Shown here: positions 19,145 through 26,973 of the stretch, piece after piece | Layout: each line of letters opens with the position of its first letter | Position numbering within the stretch: the stretch's first letter is position 1 | Assembly: GCF_012913485.1 (NCBI RefSeq) | Contig: NZ_CP051774.1 | Span: forward strand, 3,286,001-3,350,000 | Reading direction: 5' to 3' | From: Luteolibacter luteus | Lineage (GTDB): Bacteria > Verrucomicrobiota > Verrucomicrobiia > Verrucomicrobiales > Akkermansiaceae | Length of the DNA: 64,000 nt | Position numbers and translations under genes: made by a program | The notes under the pieces: model-generated | What the model saw: the letters and a program-made list of their open reading frames with translations, nothing else | Told to the model about the DNA's origin: nothing | Databases searched by the model: none

Positions 19145-20440
19145 TCAGTCCAGCTCCGGTCGCACCGAGGCCGTCCTCCACCTCTCCACCGCCATCCGGA
19201 TCCCCGCCGCCTTGTGCAGCGTTTCCTCGTACTCCTTCTCCGGATCCGAGTCCGCCACGATGCCGGCGCCGACATGATAGCTCAGCCTCTCGCCCTCCCG
19301 CACCAAAGTACGGATCGCGATGTTGAACTGGCTTTCGCCGTGGTAGCCCAGATAGCCGATCGCTCCGCAGTAGACACCGCGCGGTTCCGTTTCCAGTTCG
19401 CGGATGATCTCCATCGCACGCTTCTTCGGGGCACCGGTGATGCTGCCTCCCGGGAAGCAAGCCGCCAGCGCATCCGCGTGATCGATGTCCTCGCAGAGCG
19501 TGCCCGTCACGGTGGAGACCAGGTGATGCACTTGGCCCAGCGTCTCGAGTTGCAGCATCTCTGCCACTTGCACGCTGCCGAACTCACAGACCTGCCCCAG
19601 GTCGTTCCGCAGCAGATCGGTGATCATCACCAGCTCCGCGATCTCCTTCGGACTGGTCTGTAGCTCGTAGGCCGAGCGCCGGTCTTCATCCGGATTCGCG
19701 AAGCGTGGGCGCGTGCCCTTGATCGGCCGCGTCTCGATCCCGCGTCCCGACATGCGCAGGAAAGTCTCCGGCGAGGACGAAAGGATCTCCGTGCCGCCGA
19801 GCGAAAGGTAGGCCGCCAGAGGGGCAGGGGAGCATTCCCGCAGGGTCTCGTAGAGCGGGAAGAGATCGCCACCGTTCACCTTCGCCTCGAAGGCTTGGGT
19901 CAGGTTCACCTGGTAAATGTCCCCGGCTGCGATCCATTCGTGGATCCGCCGCACCCCGGAAAGGAAAGTCTCCCGCGGCATCAGCGGCCGGAACTCCCCG
20001 ATCTCAGCGCTCGTTCCGGCAGGGCGCGTCATCTCCCGCGCCAGCTCGCCGCTTTGATGCCAGCGCCCGCCGCGGTGATCGTAGACCAGCATCTCGGGAA
20101 AGTCCCCGAAGACAAAATCCCCCTCGTAGCCGACCCATCCGCACAGCCCGCCGAGCGGGAATCCACGGTCCGGAGCCGTCCCGGCTGCGCCTTTTTCCAG
20201 CATCGCGCGGAGATTTCCCCGGTCCGCCGCCGAGTGGATCGACCCCCGCAGAATCTCCCGCGGACGCGCGGCAACGATCGAGACCGGTGCCCCGTAGCTC
20301 GCGGGAAGGTTCCCGGAAGTGTCGAAGAAAACCAAGCCGGGCAAGTGCTGCAGGGCGGCCGCGACCTCCGCCGGCGTCATGCCGTCGAGGCTCAGGTGGC
20401 TTTCACGCGTGCCGGACTCGCCTGTCACGACGGCACCCAT
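19145..20440 (-). CDS. pabB: Aminodeoxychorismate synthase component I
   Basis: A 431-residue chorismate-binding enzyme that makes 4-amino-4-deoxychorismate for folate synthesis, together with a PabA glutaminase not seen here. Signature segments: GDIYQVNLTQAF, SSSPETFLRM, RPIKGTRPR with the Lys typical of PabB rather than the Ala of TrpE, EIAELVMITDLLRNDLG, and FPGGSITGAPKKRAMEII. The start MGAVVTGESG at 20440 is chosen because the frame continues upstream only through the divergent gene's promoter and antisense sequence; MTPAEVAAAL about 20 residues in is an alternative. No strong Shine-Dalgarno is visible. Confidence 0.88.
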   Translation of the reverse strand: MGAVVTGESGTRESHLSLDGMTPAEVAAALQHLPGLVFFDTSGNLPASYGAPVSIVAARPREILRGSIHSAADRGNLRAMLEKGAAGTAPDRGFPLGGLCGWVGYEGDFVFGDFPEMLVYDHRGGRWHQSGELAREMTRPAGTSAEIGEFRPLMPRETFLSGVRRIHEWIAAGDIYQVNLTQAFEAKVNGGDLFPLYETLRECSPAPLAAYLSLGGTEILSSSPETFLRMSGRGIETRPIKGTRPRFANPDEDRRSAYELQTSPKEIAELVMITDLLRNDLGQVCEFGSVQVAEMLQLETLGQVHHLVSTVTGTLCEDIDHADALAACFPGGSITGAPKKRAMEIIRELETEPRGVYCGAIGYLGYHGESQFNIAIRTLVREGERLSYHVGAGIVADSDPEKEYEETLHKAAGIRMAVERWRTASVRPELD

Positions 20441-20534
20441 CGCGGGCGGCGGCCTGTTTTCCAAGTGCGAAGTTTGCCGTAGGGACCGTCCTCTCGTCTT
20501 GCGTCCCTCCGGGCGCGTCCCTAGCTTGCCGCTC

Positions 20535-21704
20535 ATGGCCAGCAGCATCCGCCAATCCGCCCTTACTTTCCGGCTGTCGTGCTGGGTATTGGGCATGATC
20601 GCTTTCGGGCAATTGCTCGCCGCCGGCGTGGGCGTGGCGGTGAGGGCTGAGCGCGCCCAGGAAGTCCGTGTGGAAGAAAAGGTCGTGACCAAAATCGTGA
20701 CCGTCGCTGCACCCGTGCCAAAGCCCAGCGAGCCGCTGGTTGCAGTCCCGCCGACGAATGCCGTAGCGCTGCCGCCGATGCCCGATGCCACGCCCCTGCC
20801 TCCACCGCGGCCGCTGGCAGCTCCTGCGATTGTGGATCCGGTGGTGGAGCGCTTGGTCAATGAAGCCCGCGCCTCGCGGGTGGCCGGCGACATGGGGGCC
20901 GCGATGGCCAAGCTGGAAGATGCGAAGGCCCGCGCTCCGGAAGATCCCAGCGTCCTCTACGAATTCGGCCTGACCTTCGAGCAAATGGCGGCGGTCGATC
21001 CACGTCTCGCCGACTCGGCGGCAGACGCCTATCAGGCGGTCTTCTCGCTCGGCACCACGGGTGCTGGCGCACTTTATCCCTTGGCTGCCCAGAAGCTCCG
21101 CGATGGCATCGAGATGCCGGATGCGAAGCGTGGCGAGCTCCGCCTGGGTTACATCCGGGATTTCAAGGATGAGCAATATGCCGAAGGCCAGCGCGTGCTT
21201 CTCGATGTGCCGGTCCAGATGGCTCCCGGCGCGGAGATCGACCCGAAGGATCTGGTCGTAAAGGTGACTTTCTTCGACTCCACCACGAAGGCCGGGAAGA
21301 AGGAGATCCTGCCCGCCGCGGATGGGCTCTCCCAGACCAACTACGAGTGGGTGAGCGGTGAGTTCGATTTCCTCGGCGGCGAGGAAACCCTGCGTGTCAC
21401 CTACCTTCTGCCCTCGCAGGAAGCCCAGCAGGACCACTTTTTCGGCAAGCGGACCTACTACGGCCAGGTCGTCGATCTCTACTACAAGGAAGAGCTCATC
21501 GACTCCGTGGCCTCGCCCCGTCACCTCGCTTCCCGGGGCTCCGCGCAGCAACAGCAGCAGCCACAGGATCCGATGGAGCCGCAGTTCCTGTCTCCTTCCG
21601 ATATCGAGTACGGCGGCGTGCTTCCTGCCTATCCCGGCGATTTGCCGAACCTGCCGATCGAGCAGGATCCGAACGGCGCAATCCCCGCTTTGCCCCAACG
21701 CTGA
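20535..21704 (+). CDS. Membrane-anchored TPR-like hypothetical protein
   Basis: A 389-residue protein starting MASSIRQSALTFRLSCWVLG. An N-terminal membrane helix (residues about 12-35) is followed by a proline-rich linker (VAVPPTNAVALPPMPDATPL), a helical repeat region resembling two TPRs (RLVNEARASRVAGDMGAAMAKLEDAKARAPEDPSVLYEFG) and a beta-rich domain. A glutamine run (about residues 338-342) precedes a proline-rich end. The upstream extension of the frame is antisense to pabB and was excluded. It ends 3 bp before the pseudokinase/FGE-like gene, so the two are very likely an operon and may act together at the membrane. Confidence 0.7.
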   Translation: MASSIRQSALTFRLSCWVLGMIAFGQLLAAGVGVAVRAERAQEVRVEEKVVTKIVTVAAPVPKPSEPLVAVPPTNAVALPPMPDATPLPPPRPLAAPAIVDPVVERLVNEARASRVAGDMGAAMAKLEDAKARAPEDPSVLYEFGLTFEQMAAVDPRLADSAADAYQAVFSLGTTGAGALYPLAAQKLRDGIEMPDAKRGELRLGYIRDFKDEQYAEGQRVLLDVPVQMAPGAEIDPKDLVVKVTFFDSTTKAGKKEILPAADGLSQTNYEWVSGEFDFLGGEETLRVTYLLPSQEAQQDHFFGKRTYYGQVVDLYYKEELIDSVASPRHLASRGSAQQQQQPQDPMEPQFLSPSDIEYGGVLPAYPGDLPNLPIEQDPNGAIPALPQR

Positions 21705-21707
21705 CGC

Positions 21708-23195
21708 ATGGATGATCCCCGCTCCCGCACCGGCTCGATGCTGGGCGACTACCGGCTTGAAAATCTGATCGGGGAAAGCCCCATCACGCTCACTTGGCTC
21801 GCCGAACAGGCGTCGATCCGCCGGCCGGTGGTGCTCTTCGAACTCAAGCCGACCGCGCTGAACCGGCGGGAGGATTTCCTGGCAGACATCCGCGCGAAGG
21901 CCGCCGTCGATCATCCTTTGGTCGGCTCGGTGTATGAGGCCGTTTCCACCGACGAGCACTGCTACGTCACCCTCGAGCGCCTGCCGGGATCATCTCTGAT
22001 GGACCGCATCCGGGCGAAGGAAGCGATCAAGCCGGCGCAGCTCGCCAATATCCTGCGCCGCGTGGCCGATGCGAACCTGGCGCTGGAGTCGGAGAAAATT
22101 TGCACCGCCTCGCTCGGGCCCGACGATATCTTCGTCGACTCCCACGCGGTGGTCCGCGTCGCGAATCTTGCCCGTGCCGAAGAGCGTTCGCCGACCCGCT
22201 CCGCGGAAGACATCGTCGCCTTGGGCAAAGCGCTGCCACGCTTGGTGGCGGACGGTCATTCCGGCGCCTCCCGCATGATCACCCTGCTCGCGTGGATGCG
22301 TGGGGAGGGCTTGGATCGCAGCCTGACATGGGAGGAAGTGCGGGGCTATGCCGAGCAAATCGAGCAGCAGCTTTCCGGGCACCCGATGGCGACAGCGCCG
22401 AAGACCACGCGGGTCGAGCCGCGCAAGTCGCCATTGCCGCTGATCCTCGGGGTGGCAGGGATTGTTTTCCTCGGCGGGATCGCGGCCCTCGCCCTGCGGA
22501 GTTCGGGCTCGAGCAAGAATGCCACGATGTCGCTGCCACCGCCGGTCGATGTGCCCGCAGGTGGCCATCCTTTGCCGGATGGCGGCACGGGAAATCTCCC
22601 GGCCTTTTCGCTTTCCGGCCATGAAGTGACCATCGGCGAGTATGCCGAGTTTCTTGCCGCCCTGTCCGCCCTCGCTCCGGAGCGCCGGACTGCCTACGAC
22701 CATAAGGATCAACCCGCCAGCAAGCAGGACCACGAGCCCGAGAGCTGGACGGTGATGTTTTCCTCGGCCAAGACCGGCAGCGAATGGGAGGGCCGCGCCA
22801 TCACGACCTCCCATCCGGTGGTGAATGTCGATTGGTGGGATGCCGCCGCCTATTGCGAGTGGAAGCGCTGCCGCCTGCCTACCCAGGAGGAATGGTTCGC
22901 AGCCTTGCGCTTGAATCTCGCGGATCCTTCTTCGCTGCGACCTGCCAGCTGGGCTCCGGTGCCCGAGCTGCCACCTACCGATACCACGCCCTCGGGCCTG
23001 AGCGGCATGGCTGGCTCCGTGTCCGAATGGACCTCCAGCCTTTCCCTGAATCCGGCGAATCCCCTCGGCGAAAAAAGCTGGGTGATCATCGGCGGATCGC
23101 ACCTGAACCCCGGGAATGGGGCTCTCACCCGCGAATGGGTGCTGAACCGCAGCCTGCGTCGACCGGATCTCGGATTCCGGGTGGTGGAGAAGTAA
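21708..23195 (+). CDS. Pseudokinase fused to an inactive formylglycine-generating-enzyme-like domain
   Basis: A 495-residue protein. Residues about 12-235 follow a Ser/Thr kinase fold (LGDYRLENLIGESPITLTWL, YVTLERLPGSSLMDRIR), but the HRD and DFG motifs are missing: the corresponding stretch reads SLGPDDIFVDSHAVVRVAN. Residues about 247-265 are a membrane helix (LILGVAGIVFLGGIAALAL). Residues about 290-495 are an FGE-sulfatase-type lectin-like domain (VNVDWWDAAAYCEWKRCRLP, MAGSVSEWTSSL, DLGFRVV). The paired Cys residues used by true FGE in the GGSW...R segment are absent. Both domains look catalytically dead, so a ligand-sensing or scaffold role is inferred. Confidence 0.75.
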   Translation: MDDPRSRTGSMLGDYRLENLIGESPITLTWLAEQASIRRPVVLFELKPTALNRREDFLADIRAKAAVDHPLVGSVYEAVSTDEHCYVTLERLPGSSLMDRIRAKEAIKPAQLANILRRVADANLALESEKICTASLGPDDIFVDSHAVVRVANLARAEERSPTRSAEDIVALGKALPRLVADGHSGASRMITLLAWMRGEGLDRSLTWEEVRGYAEQIEQQLSGHPMATAPKTTRVEPRKSPLPLILGVAGIVFLGGIAALALRSSGSSKNATMSLPPPVDVPAGGHPLPDGGTGNLPAFSLSGHEVTIGEYAEFLAALSALAPERRTAYDHKDQPASKQDHEPESWTVMFSSAKTGSEWEGRAITTSHPVVNVDWWDAAAYCEWKRCRLPTQEEWFAALRLNLADPSSLRPASWAPVPELPPTDTTPSGLSGMAGSVSEWTSSLSLNPANPLGEKSWVIIGGSHLNPGNGALTREWVLNRSLRRPDLGFRVVEK

Positions 23196-23255
23196 GGAAG
23201 GGGCGCTTTCAGAGGTTCCCGCTGCCATGGAGGCCCGGGGTGAAGCCGTTGCCGT

Positions 23256-23387
23256 ACAAGGGAAGGCCGCCGAGGTCCCACCCCCGGCGGCCAAATCATC
23301 TACCCTTTAATACCCACACCCATGGGCAGGGAATCTGACTTTGTGCTGTTCACCCTTACATGAAGACTGACGCAGTGCGTGGTCTTC
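23256..23387 (-). ncRNA. Candidate small RNA, copy 1 of a three-copy family
   Basis: A predicted RNA of about 130 nt read on the minus strand, in the gap between the FGE-like and flavoenzyme genes. It begins with a hairpin GAAGAC...GTCTTC (23382-23387 with 23362-23367) with an inner ACGCA/TGCGT stem, continues through an invariant core TAAGGGTGAACAGCACAAA, and ends in the GGCCGCC/GGCGGCC hairpin (23265-23292). In this copy the CATG before the hairpin is lost, which fits a transcript starting at GAAGAC. The T-tail after the terminator is weak (TTCCCTT). The function is unknown. Confidence 0.6.
23265..23292 (-). terminator. Terminator hairpin of small-RNA copy 1
   Basis: GGCCGCC at 23265-23271 pairs with GGCGGCC at 23286-23292, extended by further G-C pairs around the conserved loop TCCCA (plus-strand reading). 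The following minus-strand tail is only partly T-rich. Confidence 0.5.
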
Positions 23388-23392
23388 AAAGG

Positions 23393-23422
23393 GATAGACC
23401 CTTCAGCTTTTCAGACGTTCAA
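23393..23422 (-). promoter_or_regulatory. Promoter of small-RNA copy 1
   Basis: On the minus strand: TTGAAC (23422-23417), an 18-base spacer, then TCTATC (23398-23393). The same boxes and exact spacing occur in the other two copies while the spacer sequences differ. Confidence 0.55.
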
Positions 23423-23518
23423 AGATTCTGAGATTTTTTTGGAAATCTCGGGAAATGGACCTGCAATCCTTCCCTGATTTTCCGCCCCGTGACTTCGCGC
23501 GGCCACCCCTCATCCCGC

Positions 23519-23654
23519 AAAAGGAGAAGGCCGCCGGGTCCCACCCCGGCGGCCTTTAAATCATCAACCCTTTGATGCCCACACCTATGGACAGGGAATC
23601 CGACTTTTTGTGCTGTTCACCCTTACATGAAGACTGACGCAGTGCGTGGTCTTC
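23519..23654 (-). ncRNA. Candidate small RNA, copy 2 of a three-copy family
   Basis: A predicted RNA of about 135 nt on the minus strand, 267 bp from copy 1 in the same orientation. The 5' hairpin is perfect and extended (GTCTTCATG 23649-23657 with CATGAAGAC 23626-23634, inner ACGCA/TGCGT). The invariant core follows, then a variable segment and the longest terminator stem of the three copies. It lies directly downstream of the flavoenzyme gene on the same strand but has its own promoter-like boxes. A short open frame (MKTTHCVSLHVRVNSTKS) crosses the hairpin and core and is an alternative reading. Confidence 0.65.
23529..23554 (-). terminator. Terminator hairpin of small-RNA copy 2
   Basis: A 10-bp GC stem built on GGCCGCC (23529-23535) and GGCGGCC (23548-23554) with loop TCCCA on the plus reading; read on the minus strand it is followed by TTCTCCTTTT. 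This is a good intrinsic terminator. Confidence 0.7.
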
Positions 23655-23659
23655 ATGAT

Positions 23660-23689
23660 CATAGACCATCAACCTAAGTGGACGTTCAA
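23660..23689 (-). promoter_or_regulatory. Promoter of small-RNA copy 2
   Basis: Minus strand TTGAAC (23689-23684), 18-base spacer, TCTATG (23665-23660). It matches a sigma-70-like arrangement and predicts a start at about 23653-23655, at the foot of the 5' hairpin. Confidence 0.6.
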
Positions 23690-23725
23690 AGATTCTTTAA
23701 AAAGTCTGCGAAAGTTTTTCGGGGC

Positions 23726-25105
23726 TTATCTGGCCGGGAGCCGGACGCTCTGTGGATGGCGGATCCGGTCCTCTGGATCGAGCTTCGCCTTGAGTGCTTG
23801 CAACCGGGTGTAAGTCTCTCCAAAATAAGAAGTTTCCCAGTGCGGTAGCCGCGGATCAGGATAGTTCCGGTAGTGCCGTTGGATCCCCGCATCGGAGAGC
23901 GCCTGTCGGACCGCGGCGTGTCCCGCGGCAAGTTTCGCCGGGATCTTTCCTTTCTCCCAATACGCCTGAAGTTCCCCAAGAAAGGGAAAATCGCGATGCG
24001 GATACGCCGATTCGGCACCCCGGGCGATGGCACCGCCCAAGGTATTCACTTGGAAAATCAGACCCGGCGTCTCCCGGACCGTGGCGCAAATCCCGCCCGC
24101 CGCGGATTTCAGGTCCTCATAGCTCCGGTAAAAGCCCCCGGATACATTGTCGAAGGGCAGGGGACCAGGCCGGCCCTCGTAGCGGTTGAGCGAATTCGCG
24201 AGCGGCTTGCTTAGCGCACCCTTCGAGGAAAAGCCTGCCTGAAACAGGGCCTTGGTCGCGGCGGCGAAGGCTGGACCCTCCGCGGATTTGGTGGAGGTCA
24301 GCAGCACCGTGGCCTGGCTGCCATTCAGAATCACGGCGGAGAAACAGGGCTCGGGAAGCGCGGCGGCAATCTCGAACCAGCGTTCCAGACGGCGCGCGAG
24401 TCCCGCGGCGTCGAGCCCCTTTGCCGTGAACTTGCGGCTCGCCAACATCGGCGGAGCCGGGCGGGTCTCGAAGGTGAAGGAAGTCGCGATCCCGAAATTT
24501 CCGTTTCCGCCACCACGGCAGGCCCAGAGAAGTTCCGGTTCATCCCGCGAATCGTGGACCTCGCCATTCCCATCGACCATCCGGACTTGGATCAGATGAT
24601 CGCAGGTCAGCCCGAACTCACGGGAGAAGAGGCCATAGCCGCCGCCGAGGGTGAGCCCCGCCAAGCCGACCCCCCCGCATGATCCTGCAGGGAGTAGCCG
24701 CCCGCGTGATAGCAGCCAGGAGTAGCAGTCCTTCAGCTTGAGGCCCGGACCGGCCGTGAAGTGGAAGCTGCCTTTTTCTAACAGACGCTCCGACATCCCG
24801 GAAAGCTCCACCACCAGGCCACCCTCGTTCAGACTGTAGCCGTGGAAAGCATGGCCGCCGCTCTTCACCGCCACTGGCAGGCCATTCTCCTTTGCATGAC
24901 GGACCGCCGCGATCACATCGGCTTCGGTGCGGCAGCAGGCGATCTTCGCCGGCTTCAGGATTACTGCGGAATTGAAGGGCTGCCGGGCTTCCTCATAACC
25001 GGCATCCCCGGGCTGGAGGTAGCGCGGTGCCATCTTCTCCTCGCCACGCGCCGGCAGCGCCGCCAGAGACAGGCCTAGAAACGCACGGCGGGAAATGGGC
25101 GACAC
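23726..25105 (-). CDS. Tat-exported FAD-linked oxidoreductase of the berberine-bridge type
   Basis: A 459-residue flavoenzyme. The N-terminus MSPISRRAFLGLSLAALPARG is a Tat signal. The FAD_binding_4 domain spans about residues 45-215 with two attachment residues for bicovalent flavin: His85 in KSGGHAFHGYS and Cys143 in GSCGGVGLAGLTLGGGYG. The C-terminal berberine-bridge segment ends NYPDPRLPHWETSYFG and KLDPEDRIRHPQSV. Family members oxidise carbohydrates or alcohols with O2, which fits an exported sugar oxidase. Small-RNA copy 2 lies 70 bp beyond its stop on the same strand. Confidence 0.88.
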   Translation of the reverse strand: MSPISRRAFLGLSLAALPARGEEKMAPRYLQPGDAGYEEARQPFNSAVILKPAKIACCRTEADVIAAVRHAKENGLPVAVKSGGHAFHGYSLNEGGLVVELSGMSERLLEKGSFHFTAGPGLKLKDCYSWLLSRGRLLPAGSCGGVGLAGLTLGGGYGLFSREFGLTCDHLIQVRMVDGNGEVHDSRDEPELLWACRGGGNGNFGIATSFTFETRPAPPMLASRKFTAKGLDAAGLARRLERWFEIAAALPEPCFSAVILNGSQATVLLTSTKSAEGPAFAAATKALFQAGFSSKGALSKPLANSLNRYEGRPGPLPFDNVSGGFYRSYEDLKSAAGGICATVRETPGLIFQVNTLGGAIARGAESAYPHRDFPFLGELQAYWEKGKIPAKLAAGHAAVRQALSDAGIQRHYRNYPDPRLPHWETSYFGETYTRLQALKAKLDPEDRIRHPQSVRLPAR

Positions 25106-25204
25106 GGAGTCATGCTTCCACGGCTCTTCCCAAAGACAAGCTTGCGGGTCTGCGGTTCTGATAGAGCATCCGTCCTGTGAAGGGTGTGCTGCGGATCTCC
25201 AGTC

Positions 25205-25879
25205 ATGAAAAGCTCCCCGAACAGTTCTGGAATAAAGTCCGCCATCGTCAGATGGATCGTTCTTGGCGGAGGGCTTTGCCTCTATGTGGCTGCCCTTCTT
25301 CTTGCGGGCAAAGCGCTGCGCGAAAGCCGGGTGATTTTTCTAGTCGTCCCTCTTCTGGCCATCCTGCTGCCGCTTCCGCTGTTAGCCGTCCTTTCGAGGA
25401 TCTACAATGTCGTGATGGGCGTGACCCTGGATGAACCGGTAGGCCCGGCGACTTCACGCGAGATCGGCGGCAGCCCGGCACTCGCCGGATATTTGTCGGA
25501 CTTGATCGCGGAGAGTCCGGGATCGGATGGCTACCTGTGCTCCATCGAACTGTTCTTCGATGGGAACGAAGAAATCGGTTCGATTGCAGCGAACCTCACC
25601 GACCATCCCGGACTGGTTGCCTTCCGGGAATGCCTGATGGAGATCCGCAAAAGGGCGGAGGTGGAGGCGGTGCTGTTAGGCGTGGTCGATTTTCCTCCGG
25701 GTGAATGGCCTTACGTGGAGACGATCCTCGTCTTTACCTCTGCCGCCCCTGAGGAGGTCTCGGCATGGGCTGAAATCATGGCACCGGATGAGGTGGGAGC
25801 CGGTCTCCGGCACAAGACTTTCGCGGGAATGCCTGCCTGCCGTCCCGACATCCAGCCGGTGCATCTGTGGTGGGACTGA
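25205..25879 (+). CDS. Hypothetical membrane protein with two N-terminal helices
   Basis: A 224-residue protein beginning MKSSPNSSGIKSAIVRW. Two hydrophobic helices lie at about residues 14-35 (WIVLGGGLCLYVAALLLA) and 43-65 (VIFLVVPLLAILLPLPLLAV). The soluble C-terminal part is acidic with WPYVETILVFTSAAPEEVSAW and ends QPVHLWWD. No known family is recognised. The start at 25205 is preferred over 25184 because it puts the charged residues directly before the first helix. It converges with the next minus-strand gene across small-RNA copy 3. Confidence 0.65.
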   Translation: MKSSPNSSGIKSAIVRWIVLGGGLCLYVAALLLAGKALRESRVIFLVVPLLAILLPLPLLAVLSRIYNVVMGVTLDEPVGPATSREIGGSPALAGYLSDLIAESPGSDGYLCSIELFFDGNEEIGSIAANLTDHPGLVAFRECLMEIRKRAEVEAVLLGVVDFPPGEWPYVETILVFTSAAPEEVSAWAEIMAPDEVGAGLRHKTFAGMPACRPDIQPVHLWWD

Positions 25880-25937
25880 TCCGGTGGCATACCAAGCCAG
25901 CCGTCAGCTATTGGCGAAGTGCTGGAGCGATCCCCCG

Positions 25938-26076
25938 GAAAAAGGAGAGGCCGCCAAGTCCCACCCTGGCGGCCTCCAGATTTTCATCCCTTATCGTGCC
26001 CACACCCATGGGCGGGATTCCAATCGTTTTTGTGCTGTTCACCCTTACATGAAGAGCCACGCAGTGCGCGGTCTTC
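25938..26076 (-). ncRNA. Candidate small RNA, copy 3 of a three-copy family
   Basis: A predicted RNA of about 138 nt on the minus strand between convergent genes, 2.4 kb from copy 2. It keeps the 5' hairpin (TCTTCATG 26072-26079 with CATGAAGA 26048-26055) although the inner stem is re-paired with different bases, the identical core TAAGGGTGAACAGCACAAA, and a GCCCA/TGGGC small stem. The terminator shows an A-T pair where copy 2 has G-C, a compensatory change. Outside these elements the sequence has diverged clearly, so the conservation is not a recent duplication. Confidence 0.65.
25949..25974 (-). terminator. Terminator hairpin of small-RNA copy 3
   Basis: GGCCGCCA (25949-25956) pairs with TGGCGGCC (25967-25974); loop TCCCA conserved; minus-strand tail TCTCCTTTTT. 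This is a convincing intrinsic terminator for leftward transcription. Confidence 0.7.
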
Positions 26077-26081
26077 ATGGT

Positions 26082-26111
26082 CATAGACTCCTTGCCTCCA
26101 CGGGCGTTCAA
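26082..26111 (-). promoter_or_regulatory. Promoter of small-RNA copy 3
   Basis: Minus strand TTGAAC (26111-26106), exactly 18 bases, TCTATG (26087-26082); the spacer is unrelated in sequence to those of copies 1 and 2. Confidence 0.6.
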
Positions 26112-26190
26112 TGATCCGGACAAATTTTCCGAATTTCTAACAAAAGGGTAGCTGCGGGGGATCGTTCTTCAGGGTGATTGATGCCGTGTG

Positions 26191-26829
26191 TTAGAGGGCG
26201 TCCTTCATCGCAGCCCGCCGCCTCTTCATCGAGATGGCCATCCAGCCGATCAAAAAGACTGCGGCGAGCGACCATAGGATCTTTCGACCGATGATCGTGG
26301 AACGAGCTTTGGTGACCCAGTCCCGTTCGGGTTCCGTATCCGGGATTGGCAGGGCACGGCCGGTGGTGGACCAGAGTTGCTGGATCCTGCTTTCGTCGAG
26401 CCACTCGAGTCCCCATCCACCCTCCGGACTGCGGCGAATGAGGTATCTTCCCGGACCCTTCAGAGCAGTGGTGTAGCCGGAGAAGGACTGTCTCGAGGTC
26501 ATCTCCATCATCGGCTTCTTCGTCATCGCCAGGACTTCGATCGCCTTGTGTTCGTGAAAGCGGAGCAGCAGCGGCGGATGGAAGTATTCGTAGCGGACCG
26601 TCGGCTTCACCCGGGGGAAGACCTCATCCAGCGGCTTCTCCCATGCGTCGCTGAGCTCCTTCCAATTGTGCGGCAGGCGCTGGTGCTCGTCTTCGTGGAA
26701 CTTGACCGACGAAGCGATGTTCATCAGCGCCACGCGTTCCGGGGTACTTTGGGTCAAAGCCGGTGCGCTGGCGACGCTTGCCCACAGACAAGCGGCCGAG
26801 ATGAAGAACAATCTTAGCTCCGATCTCAA
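26191..26829 (-). CDS. Hypothetical exported protein with a C-terminal membrane anchor
   Basis: A 212-residue protein. It has a signal peptide (residues 1-24, ending ASAPA) and a C-terminal helix about residues 185-203 (ILWSLAAVFLIGWMAISM) followed by the basic tail KRRRAAMKDAL, giving a periplasmic domain anchored at its end. The segment LMNIASSVKFHEDEHQRLPHNWKEL resembles the post-helix part of type II secretion pseudopilins (helix, then a proline-containing turn), but no prepilin cleavage site is present. No family is recognised. Small-RNA copy 3 lies downstream. Confidence 0.65.
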   Translation of the reverse strand: MRSELRLFFISAACLWASVASAPALTQSTPERVALMNIASSVKFHEDEHQRLPHNWKELSDAWEKPLDEVFPRVKPTVRYEYFHPPLLLRFHEHKAIEVLAMTKKPMMEMTSRQSFSGYTTALKGPGRYLIRRSPEGGWGLEWLDESRIQQLWSTTGRALPIPDTEPERDWVTKARSTIIGRKILWSLAAVFLIGWMAISMKRRRAAMKDAL

Positions 26830-26915
26830 ATCTTCCCCATCATGAAACTGCAGAGGCTTTTCGTAAACCTATCCTGCAGGTGCCAGGAATTTTTCATGCG
26901 TGCTTCACAATGAAG

Positions 26916-26947
26916 AAAGGCCGCTCCCCTCTCGGGAAGCGGCCTTT
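26916..26947 (-). terminator. Intrinsic terminator of aconitase
   Basis: AAAGGCCGCT (26916-26925) and AGCGGCCTTT (26938-26947) form a 10-bp stem; on the minus strand it is followed by TTTCTTC. It lies 27 bp beyond the acnA stop. Confidence 0.85.
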
Positions 26948-26973
26948 GAATCTTTCGCTCGGCATGCCGGGCT

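Noticed and set aside
21540-21570. CAG-type run giving a glutamine stretch
   Set aside because: A short in-frame low-complexity linker of the TPR-like protein, not a separate repeat element.
23256-26111. CRISPR array or transposon ends as an explanation of the repeats
   Set aside because: Only three copies, uneven spacing (267 bp and 2.4 kb), no spacers, no transposase, no target duplication; promoter and terminator signals fit RNA genes better.
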